Source: Anaerolineales bacterium (GTDB taxonomy: Bacteria > Chloroflexota > Anaerolineae > Anaerolineales > UBA4823). Taken from it: 6,689 nt of DNA. The notes under the pieces are model-generated. The model was not told the origin of the DNA and made no database searches. It saw only the letters and a list, made by a program, of their open reading frames with translations. Below are positions 1 through 6,689 of the stretch, one piece after another. The stretch lies in contig JAFGBV010000158.1 in assembly GCA_016932955.1 (NCBI GenBank), positions 1 through 6,689 on the forward strand, in the 5' to 3' direction. A program made the translations under genes and the position numbers. The first letter of the stretch is position 1. Each line of letters opens with the position of its first letter.

Positions 1-444
1 CCCGGCGACCTCATGCATGTAGTCGTCCATATCATTCTCGTCCTCTACCCATGGACCGCGTGCCACCCAGCGGGCCATGCCGACGGTGGTGTCGCGGACG
101 TTGCGGACGATAGGAATCTGAATGGGGGCAGGGAGGGTATGCAGGCCGTTGAGAACCTGGTCAGCGTTTTTGGCAACAACAGCGTCGGGGTTAGCGCCGT
201 CGGGCTCGCCGATCTGGGCGATGAGCTGGGTAATGCTGCTTTTACCAGCCAGCACATCGTCCCAAAGATTTAATAAGGCTACTTTGGTTTCGCGAGGCAT
301 GTCGTCATTGTCTTCCAGGTAATCAGAGACGCGCAACAAAAGATAGGCGATGGTAACCGCATTGCCTAAGACGCCGGGCAGGCGTTCGATTCCAATGGCA
401 AATGTGCGGCTGGAGGCATGGAGCATTTGGCGTAGGTCAGGCAT
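1..444 (-). CDS. Squalene/phytoene synthase-family protein, N-terminal part (runs off left edge)
   Basis: The reverse strand from the ATG at 444-442 is open for 148 codons to the window edge. The translation matches the start of the squalene/phytoene synthase family, which condenses two prenyl diphosphates head to head (farnesyl-PP to squalene in the squalene synthase branch). Visible motifs are SSRTFAIGIERLP (residues 11-23), the first Asp-rich Mg/diphosphate-binding motif DYLED (41-45) after a helix VTIAYLLLRVS (30-40), a region VRDTTVGMARW (116-126), and YMHEVAG (142-148). The last resembles the Y-x-H-x-VAG segment of eukaryote-like squalene synthases. The second Asp-rich motif and the C-terminal part lie outside the window, so squalene, dehydrosqualene and phytoene synthase cannot be separated; the VAG segment favours squalene synthase. 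The start has GGGG about six bases upstream and no in-frame alternative nearby. The gene diverges from ligA and probably feeds hopanoid or carotenoid synthesis (inference). Confidence 0.85.
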   Translation of the reverse strand, partial: MPDLRQMLHASSRTFAIGIERLPGVLGNAVTIAYLLLRVSDYLEDNDDMPRETKVALLNLWDDVLAGKSSITQLIAQIGEPDGANPDAVVAKNADQVLNGLHTLPAPIQIPIVRNVRDTTVGMARWVARGPWVEDENDMDDYMHEVAG

Positions 445-520
445 AAAGTACCCCGATATGTTTGGTATTACTCTGATAACACTCCAGGTCATTGAAAGTT
501 GCTTCGTAACTTCTCCAATT

Positions 521-550
521 TATGGATAAATTAAATTATAAATATCCATA
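521..550. repeat. Inverted repeat TATGGATA-N14-TATCCATA, possible operator
   Basis: The arms TATGGATA (521-528) and TATCCATA (543-550) are perfect reverse complements separated by 14 AT-rich bases. The symmetric site covers the minus-strand TATAAT (540-535), a place where a bound regulator could block the synthase promoter. The arms are AT-rich, so chance is not excluded. The repeat itself is seen in the sequence; the operator role is inferred. Confidence 0.35.
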
Positions 551-567
551 TATGAGCGATTAGTCAA
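535..567 (-). promoter_or_regulatory. Possible promoter of the synthase gene
   Basis: On the minus strand a TTGACT (567-562; 5 of 6 to the -35 consensus) lies upstream of a TATAAT (540-535). The spacer is 21 bp, longer than the usual 16-18. A TATTTA at 544-539 would give 17 bp but matches the -10 consensus poorly. Transcription from here would give a leader of roughly 85 nt. This is a weak call based only on sequence elements. Confidence 0.3.
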
Positions 568-573
568 GGATGA

Positions 574-2685
<2,112 letters not shown>

Positions 2686-2694
2686 CATACCACG

Positions 2695-3876
2695 ATGGGT
2701 GATTTGATCTTAAAGGCAGGGAGGGAGAAATCCCTACTACGGAAGCATCCGTGGATTTTCTCCGGAGCGGTTGCCGATGTGCAGGGTTCGCTAGAGGCAG
2801 GCGAGACGGTGGTGATCCGCGCGGCGACCGGTGTATTCCTGGCACAGGCGGCTTATAGCCCGCGCTCGCAGATTGTGGGGCGGGTGTGGTCGTGGGATGA
2901 AGAGGAGAGAATTGATGGAGCTTTCCTGCACGCTAGGCTGGAAGGGGCGCTGGCAAGGCGAAGACGGTTAGTGGAAAGCGGGGTGACAGATGCATTGCGG
3001 CTGGTGCATGGGGAATCAGACGGGTTGCCGGGTTTGATTGTGGATCGTTACGCGCGTACACTGGTAGTGCAGATCCTGGCGGTGGGGGCGGAACGCTGGC
3101 GGGATGAGATCGTAGGGGCGCTTGCATCACTCACGGGCATTACACAAATCTACGAGCGTTCGGATGCAGATGTGCGGCAATTGGAGGGGCTGGCGACGCG
3201 TGTAGGTTGGCTGCGGGAGAAGGGTGAGGCGCGGGTGGTGATCCGCGAGCACGGTCTGCAATTCGTGGTGGATATTGCCAGGGGACATAAGACGGGCTTT
3301 TACCTGGATCAGCGCAAGAGCCGGAGGCATGTGGGCACGCTGGCAGGCGGGCGGGACGTTCTGGATTGTTTCTGCTACACAGGAGGCTTCTCGGTTAGCG
3401 CATTGGCAGGTGGGGCAAGGGCAGTGACACTGATCGATTCTTCGCAGGAGGCACTGGGACTTGCGGAAGAAAATATTGCGCTGAACGGGCTGGATCGAAC
3501 ACGGGTAACCTTCATGGAAGCGGACGTGTTCAAGGCATTGCGTGGCCTGCGCGATCGGGGACATCAGTTCGACCTGGTGATCCTGGACCCGCCCAAGTTT
3601 GCGCCGACAGCAGCGCTGGCGCAGAAGGCCGCGCGAGGTTACAAGGATATCAATTTGCTGGCGCTGAAACTGCTGCGCCCCGGAGGGTTGCTGGCGACAT
3701 TCTCTTGCTCGGGTGGGATCAGCGCGCAGTTCTTCCAGCAGATCGTGGCTGGAGCAGCGCTGGATGCGGGGGTGGAGGGGCAGGTAGTGGGCTACATGCA
3801 CCAGGGAGAAGATCACCCGGTGGCGCTCAACTTTCCGGAGGGGGAGTATTTGAAGGGGTTGCTGATCAGGAATTAA
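2695..3876 (+). CDS. rlmI: 23S rRNA (cytosine-C5) methyltransferase, RlmI family
   Basis: This 393-residue protein matches RlmI (YccW; 396 residues in E. coli), which uses S-adenosylmethionine to make m5C1962 in 23S rRNA. An N-terminal PUA-type RNA-binding region carries the family signature GREKSLLRKHPWIFSGAV (residues 9-26). A central part leads to GHKTGFYLDQR (197-207). The Rossmann methyltransferase domain has motif I DCFCYTGGFS (224-233), an acidic residue in LIDSS (246-250) for SAM binding, DPPKF (298-302) as motif IV, and SCSGG (337-341), whose Cys338 is the likely catalytic cysteine. The start is fixed by the family N-terminus. No clear Shine-Dalgarno precedes it, so translation may be coupled to ligA, which ends 9 nt upstream. 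Close homologues modify other cytosines or guanines (RlmK/L-like), so exact site specificity is inferred from family membership. Confidence 0.93.
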   Translation: MGDLILKAGREKSLLRKHPWIFSGAVADVQGSLEAGETVVIRAATGVFLAQAAYSPRSQIVGRVWSWDEEERIDGAFLHARLEGALARRRRLVESGVTDALRLVHGESDGLPGLIVDRYARTLVVQILAVGAERWRDEIVGALASLTGITQIYERSDADVRQLEGLATRVGWLREKGEARVVIREHGLQFVVDIARGHKTGFYLDQRKSRRHVGTLAGGRDVLDCFCYTGGFSVSALAGGARAVTLIDSSQEALGLAEENIALNGLDRTRVTFMEADVFKALRGLRDRGHQFDLVILDPPKFAPTAALAQKAARGYKDINLLALKLLRPGGLLATFSCSGGISAQFFQQIVAGAALDAGVEGQVVGYMHQGEDHPVALNFPEGEYLKGLLIRN

Positions 3877-3910
3877 AAAATGGCCTACGACATAGGGATC
3901 ATCGTAGGCC
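3875..3910 (-). terminator. Intrinsic terminator of the AOR/mini-ORF transcript
   Basis: GGCCTACGA (3882-3890) and TCGTAGGCC (3902-3910) form a perfect 9-bp stem with an 11-nt loop. On the plus strand six A residues (3875-3880) precede it, so on the minus strand the stem is followed, after one base, by six T residues, the layout of a Rho-independent terminator for leftward transcription. There is no T-run after the stem on the plus strand. The T-run overlaps the rlmI stop codon (3874-3876), so the two convergent units are packed end to end. Confidence 0.8.
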
Positions 3911-4002
3911 TGGATGATGCACCGCCCAGGATGCTGAGCCAGTTCTAGAGAGGCGCGGGCGGTGTTTGAGGATGTAAATCGAAGATCGTCGTTATGTGCC
4001 TG

Positions 4003-4071
4003 TTAGGCGGCTTTCTTCTTATCCTTCTTCTTCTTGCCTTTATCCTTGCCCTTACCTTTATCTTTCGCCAT
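4003..4071 (-). CDS. Lysine-rich 22-residue mini-protein
   Basis: A short reverse-strand ORF starts with ATG at 4071-4069 and stops with TAA at 4005-4003. It encodes 22 residues: 12 Lys, 3 Asp, 3 Gly, 3 Ala and Met. The pattern KDKGK occurs twice (3-7 and 9-13), reflecting a degenerate tandem repeat of six codons, followed by KKKK (13-16) and a KKKAA end. A strong Shine-Dalgarno, AAGGAGG (4086-4080), sits 8 nt before the ATG. The ORF lies 41 nt after the AOR stop and before a terminator in the same direction, so it is placed as the last gene of the AOR transcript. I recognise no family. The peptide should be disordered and strongly cationic; it could bind nucleic acid, an acidic protein surface or a membrane, or the purine-rich tract may act only as RNA. 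The frame is also open upstream into the AOR gene, but the Shine-Dalgarno fixes the ATG. Confidence 0.6.
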   Translation of the reverse strand: MAKDKGKGKDKGKKKKDKKKAA

Positions 4072-4079
4072 TTGCTGTT

Positions 4080-4086
4080 CCTCCTT
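4080..4086 (-). promoter_or_regulatory. Strong ribosome binding site of the mini-ORF
   Basis: The minus strand reads AAGGAGG here, a near-perfect complement of the 16S rRNA 3' end, with an 8-nt spacer to the ATG at 4071. It lies in the 41-nt gap after the AOR stop codon, where no larger reverse-strand ORF would use it. It is the main evidence that the tiny ORF is translated. Confidence 0.65.
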
Positions 4087-4112
4087 CCTGGGATATTCCA
4101 ATTTTGCCAATG

Positions 4113-6281
4113 TCACAGGTGCTTTTTCACCAGTGCAACCACATCGGGATACTTGGCTAGGTCGAGGCGCTGCAGAGTTTCAAGGGTGGGCACACCGTTG
4201 GAAGCCCAGCCCCGGCGTTTGTAAACAGCGTCGACCAACTGCTCGTAGCGATCCTCGCGGTATTTGCGCAGGGCAGCAACCTTTTCGGCGGTGCTCATGC
4301 CGTCGATGTTCAGGCCAACATCTTCGCGGAGAGATTTATCGTATCGTTCGACACGGGAGAGGTATTCTTTCTCAGTGACCGGGCCCACGGCACGGTAGGG
4401 GGGATAATCATCCTGGCGCTTTCCATAGCCCATGCGCAGGTTGAAGATGCGTTGGAAGTTGTAGACCTTCTCGGACTGTTCGATAAAGGTATCAACAGTG
4501 GCTTTCTCGCCAGTAACGCCTTCGTATAGCCAAGTATAGTTCTCGATGTGCTCGGGGAATTTGTTTGGCTCGGCAGCAGTCTTATTGCTTTCGGGGACAA
4601 TATCGTTCCAGGGGAGCTTGCAAAGACCGTGGAGGCTGAACCAGGTACGGAAGAGTGGGAAAAAGTGCAGAGCCTCAGCCTTGGCTTCGAAGGTGGGGAT
4701 TTGCTTGTGCACCATATCCATGAAGATCAGCCAGGCTTCATCGTGCTGGGGGCCTTTGGATGCCATAGCATAGCCACCCTGCTGGGCGAGAGATTCTTTG
4801 GTCATGTATTCAGAAACCTCCAGGCCTTTGATCTCCATGCCAATATCGTGGAGAAGCTTGGGGTCGGCGCCGAACTGCTCGACGAAGATCTTCTTCATCC
4901 CGCGCACGCCCTGGCCAACGGTGACACCAAAGCCTTCGCCGCGTGCCATCTGGTGCACCAGCTCGAGGGCAGCAGCGGCGTTGCCCCAGGTGAGCTCGAG
5001 GCCGCCGGTGCGCGCCTTGTTTAAGATGCCGTATTCGTAACATTCCATGGCAAAAGCGATGGAGTTGCCGAGAGAGATGGTGTCGATGCCATAGGTATCG
5101 GCGTAGAAGTTGAGCTCCAGAACTTCGGATGGCTCAAAAATACCGCAGTTCGAGCCGAGACTGCCGAGGGTTTCGTACTCGGGGCCATCGACCATGACGG
5201 CGTCGCCAGCGTAGGGGCCGGTGCGCAGGTGGTAGTGGGGGACAGCATGGGCGCAAGCCATGGTGCAGCCATACCAGCAGCCATCGGGACCTGAGTGATC
5301 GAACAGTTTCTTCCACACTTCACCAGCGATCTTGCTTGTTTCGGGATGGGCGCCATAGCGGTAGTTCTCGGTCGGAAAGAGGTCGAAACGATCCATGATC
5401 TCGACCAGGTAAGGGGTGCCGGTGCCGCGCATATCGTTCTGGTAAGGGTCAAAATCGATGATCTCTTTATTGATGCGCTTGCCAGCCTGGCGTAGGAGGG
5501 CTGAATTGGCGGGGCCGTTTGAATCGGCGTTCAGGTTGGAATAGCGCACCACGATGGCTTTGATCTTCTTATCGCGCATGACCGTGCCACAGCCACCGCG
5601 AGCGCACTGCTTGATGCGCACTTCCTTGCGGCGGGGATCATAGTAGGAGAGATTGATACCACACATGGGCACGTAGTCGGCAGCCTGCCCGGCAGAGGCA
5701 ACACTGATGCTGCGTTGATCCTTCTCATCCTTAGCGTACATGCTAGTGAGCAAGCGATTGATCAGGTGGGTGTCGACTGGCTCAAGAGGGGCGGTTTCGA
5801 TGGTAACGTGGCCGGTATCGCCATTGATGTAGATGATCACGTCTTCTGCAGCTTTGCCCTGGATTTCGAGGGCATCCCAACCGGCGAATTTCAGGTAAGG
5901 GCCGAAGTAGCTGCCTCCATTGCTATCGATGGGAATGTTGGTCTGGGGAGAGATGGTGACAGCCATAACCTTGCCGGTACCGGGGTAGGCGGTGATGCCA
6001 CCGATGGGGCCGCTGGCAAAAAGCAACTCGTTCTCGGGATCGTTCCATTTCGTGGTATCTTGGATAGCGTTCCAAAGCAACCAGAGGGCGAAGCCACGGC
6101 CGCCGGTGAAGGTTTTCTTCATATCATCGGTGACGGGTTTACTGGCGATGGTGTTATCTGAGAGGTTGATATAAAGGGTTCGTCCGGCATAGCCGCGCAC
6201 AACGGGCTGTAGTTCGTAGGTATATTCTTTTAGCATGGTGCGGGCTTGCTGGGCTTCCATAACTGAGGGGGTAGTGGTCAT
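4113..6281 (-). CDS. Aldehyde:ferredoxin oxidoreductase-family tungsten/molybdenum-pterin enzyme
   Basis: The 722-residue protein belongs to the AOR family, soluble enzymes that hold W (or Mo) in two pterins plus one [4Fe-4S] cluster and oxidise aldehydes to acids with ferredoxin, or run the reverse. The N-terminal domain shows GYAGRTLYINL (30-40), GGRGFALWLLW (60-70), SGPIGG (90-95), FGPYLKFAGWDALEIQGKA (126-144) and a pterin-loop region ARGGCGTVM (227-235). The cluster motif is Cys335-x3-Cys339-x3-Cys343, followed by GPEYETLGSLGSNCGI (366-381) and the fourth ligand Cys553 in HGLCKLPW. P. furiosus AOR (605 residues) has C-x2-C-x3-C, so the spacing differs. The extra length is mostly before the cluster motif and after the last cysteine. 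The start has AAGGAG 4 nt upstream. Substrate cannot be told; neither a ferredoxin nor a MoaD-like partner is in the window. Transcribed toward rlmI from its own promoter and probably with the lysine-rich mini-ORF. Confidence 0.93.
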   Translation of the reverse strand: MTTTPSVMEAQQARTMLKEYTYELQPVVRGYAGRTLYINLSDNTIASKPVTDDMKKTFTGGRGFALWLLWNAIQDTTKWNDPENELLFASGPIGGITAYPGTGKVMAVTISPQTNIPIDSNGGSYFGPYLKFAGWDALEIQGKAAEDVIIYINGDTGHVTIETAPLEPVDTHLINRLLTSMYAKDEKDQRSISVASAGQAADYVPMCGINLSYYDPRRKEVRIKQCARGGCGTVMRDKKIKAIVVRYSNLNADSNGPANSALLRQAGKRINKEIIDFDPYQNDMRGTGTPYLVEIMDRFDLFPTENYRYGAHPETSKIAGEVWKKLFDHSGPDGCWYGCTMACAHAVPHYHLRTGPYAGDAVMVDGPEYETLGSLGSNCGIFEPSEVLELNFYADTYGIDTISLGNSIAFAMECYEYGILNKARTGGLELTWGNAAAALELVHQMARGEGFGVTVGQGVRGMKKIFVEQFGADPKLLHDIGMEIKGLEVSEYMTKESLAQQGGYAMASKGPQHDEAWLIFMDMVHKQIPTFEAKAEALHFFPLFRTWFSLHGLCKLPWNDIVPESNKTAAEPNKFPEHIENYTWLYEGVTGEKATVDTFIEQSEKVYNFQRIFNLRMGYGKRQDDYPPYRAVGPVTEKEYLSRVERYDKSLREDVGLNIDGMSTAEKVAALRKYREDRYEQLVDAVYKRRGWASNGVPTLETLQRLDLAKYPDVVALVKKHL

Positions 6282-6285
6282 AGTT

Positions 6286-6291
6286 CTCCTT
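6286..6291 (-). promoter_or_regulatory. Ribosome binding site of the AOR gene
   Basis: The minus strand reads AAGGAG, with a 4-nt spacer to the ATG at 6281-6279. The spacer is a little short but the match is strong, and it supports this start over the in-frame ATG at codon 8. Confidence 0.7.
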
Positions 6292-6319
6292 CCAGTGATG
6301 AGGATCTGGGTATGAATAA

Positions 6320-6328
6320 ATTATATCA
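6320..6328 (-). promoter_or_regulatory. Extended -10 promoter of the AOR gene (TGATATAAT)
   Basis: The minus strand carries TG-A-TATAAT (6328-6320), identical to the nine bases before ligA. No good -35 is seen at 16-18 bp. Transcription would start near 6313, giving a leader of about 32 nt that contains the Shine-Dalgarno at 6291-6286. Confidence 0.65.
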
Positions 6329-6432
6329 GAGGGGATGTTGAATGGCAGAAGGCAAATGGGTGGTGAAAGCAGAATATGATAATCGTCATGAAAATAAATG
6401 AAATTCGGCAGCACCGGCGTATGGATGTACTG

Positions 6433-6448
6433 TCGCGAGTATACGCGA
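6433..6448. repeat. Near-palindrome TCGCG-AGTATA-CGCGA, possible operator
   Basis: Five-base arms TCGCG (6433-6437) and CGCGA (6444-6448) are perfect complements around a 6-bp centre whose innermost pair is also symmetric, so 12 of 16 positions fit two-fold symmetry. It lies between two divergent promoters, about 105 bp from each -10 box. A regulator site is possible but not shown. Confidence 0.25.
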
Positions 6449-6510
6449 GGAGGCGGTTGACACCATGCCACACCCCCACAGATCCGCCTCGCCCCAGCAA
6501 TTTCCTGAGA

Positions 6511-6573
6511 ACCGGATTTGTGCGCTGATTCAGATGATTGTGTGTATAATGAAATGTGAAAGCACAACCGGGT
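6511..6573. repeat. Imperfect inverted repeat flanking the rightward promoter
   Basis: TTGTGC (6518-6523) pairs with GCACAA (6562-6567), and beyond a 2-base bulge (6516-6517) CCGG (6512-6515) pairs with CCGG (6568-6571). The two half-sites lie on either side of the TATAAT at 6545-6550, with centres roughly 50 bp (about five helical turns) apart. Because the expected start point is near 6557, the left arm is not in the transcript, so a DNA-level operator pair is likelier than an RNA hairpin. The pairing is seen; the role is inferred. Confidence 0.35.
6545..6550 (+). promoter_or_regulatory. -10 box of the rightward exported-protein gene
   Basis: A perfect TATAAT precedes the ATG at 6604 by 53 bases. 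The best -35 candidate, TTGTGC at 6518-6523, is 21 bp away, which is too far, and the upstream TG is one base out of place for an extended -10. A weak core promoter of this kind may depend on an activator. The predicted leader is about 47 nt. Confidence 0.5.
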
Positions 6574-6603
6574 CACCTATGGTATTTAGCACAGGAGGCT
6601 ATG

Positions 6604-6689
6604 ATGAAAAGGATTCAGCATGTTGCGGTAATTTTGCTAAGTAGTTGCCTGATCCTGCTGACTGTCCAAACGGGGCAAGGAAGCCCAGG
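6604..6689 (+). CDS. Exported protein, signal-peptide part only (runs off right edge)
   Basis: Only the first 28 full codons are in the window. They read as a Sec signal peptide: a basic start MKR, a hydrophobic core from about residue 7 to 21 (VAVILLSSCLILLTV), then polar, small residues (QTGQGSP) where signal peptidase I could cut. A lipobox-like LSSC ends at Cys15, but hydrophobic residues continue after it and the segment before it is short, so a lipoprotein is less likely. AGGAGG (6593-6598) lies 5 nt before this ATG; the ATG at 6601 is in frame but only 2 nt from it, so 6604 is preferred. The mature protein is outside the window and its function is unknown. It diverges from the AOR gene and has its own -10 box. 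Confidence 0.7.
   Translation, partial: MKRIQHVAVILLSSCLILLTVQTGQGSP

Larger units (their letters stand above)
6282..6600. other. 319-bp divergent intergenic region, AOR / exported protein
   Basis: No convincing gene lies here. The left third is AT-rich and holds the AOR leader and promoter. The middle (about 6410-6500) is GC-rich and contains a near-palindrome at 6433-6448 and a 7-bp inverted repeat (GAGGCGG 6450-6456 with CCGCCTC 6484-6490, 27-nt loop). The right part holds the promoter of the rightward gene, flanked by another inverted repeat. The short reading frames here lack ribosome binding sites. Confidence 0.6.

Noticed and set aside
13..273. Plus-strand 86-codon frame at the left edge
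   Set aside because: It is antisense to the squalene/phytoene synthase-like gene, whose motifs fix the coding strand.
3882..3910. The hairpin as terminator for ligA-rlmI on the plus strand
   Set aside because: The stem is followed by TGGATGATGC on the plus strand, with no T-run; the T-run is on the minus strand.
3920..3964. 8-bp inverted repeat CACCGCCC / GGGCGGTG in the mini-ORF 3' untranslated region
   Set aside because: The 29-nt loop makes a stable hairpin doubtful and no T-run or other function is evident; it may only add structure before the terminator.
3994..4224. Plus-strand 76-codon frame encoding a Leu/Phe-rich, membrane-like peptide
   Set aside because: The hydrophobic run is the mirror of the lysine codons on the other strand (AAG reads as CTT). 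No ribosome binding site precedes it, and it then overlaps the AOR 3' end in antisense.
6457..6462. Perfect TTGACA, a possible -35 for rightward transcription
   Set aside because: No -10-like hexamer lies 16-18 bp downstream; the region there is GC-rich (around AGATCCG).
6154..6576. Reverse-strand 140-codon frame across the AOR 5' end and the intergenic region
   Set aside because: It overlaps the well supported AOR start in another frame, has no ribosome binding site, and its composition (many His, Pro, Tyr, Ser) looks like non-coding translation.
6643..6648. Lipobox (LSSC) in the right-edge signal peptide
   Set aside because: The hydrophobic core continues past the cysteine and is too short before it; an ordinary signal peptidase I site further on fits better. 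The rest of the gene is not available to decide.

Overview
The window carries two housekeeping genes, a tungsten/molybdenum-pterin oxidoreductase, the N-terminus of a squalene/phytoene synthase-family protein and the first codons of an exported protein. The coding is fairly GC-rich and the intergenic gaps are AT-rich. A long-form aldehyde:ferredoxin oxidoreductase (AOR), a squalene synthase-like enzyme and NAD-dependent ligase fit an anaerobic or facultative bacterium. Chloroflexota (Anaerolineae-like) is my best guess, inferred from the flavour of the proteins and not from a marker gene. No tRNA, rRNA, CRISPR array or insertion sequence was seen.

Layout, left to right. (1) 1-444, minus: N-terminal 148 codons of a squalene/phytoene synthase-family protein, running off the left edge. 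(2) 445-645: AT-rich divergent intergenic region with a TATGGATA/TATCCATA inverted repeat and, at its right end, an extended -10 box (TGATATAAT) seven bases before an ATG, which points to a leaderless ligA message. (3) 646-2685, plus: ligA, NAD-dependent DNA ligase, followed after 9 nt by (4) 2695-3876, plus: rlmI-type 23S rRNA m5C methyltransferase; the two probably form an operon. (5) 3882-3910: a hairpin whose T-run lies on the minus strand, so it terminates the convergent transcript coming from the right. (6) 4003-4071, minus: a 22-residue ORF, more than half lysine, with a strong Shine-Dalgarno, lying between the AOR gene and that terminator. (7) 4113-6281, minus: a 722-residue AOR-family enzyme with its own extended -10 promoter. 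(8) 6282-6600: a 319-bp divergent intergenic region with promoters at both ends and several inverted repeats. (9) 6604 to the right edge, plus: the signal peptide of an unidentified exported protein.

ligA and rlmI are ordinary housekeeping genes. The accessory unit is the AOR transcript: promoter, AOR, lysine-rich mini-ORF, terminator. The AOR departs from the classical enzyme in its cluster motif spacing (C-x3-C-x3-C), in extra cysteines near a predicted pterin-binding loop and in its length. The mini-ORF is the part most likely to be missed by gene callers. Whether the two form a functional unit is inference and rests on conservation that cannot be tested here.
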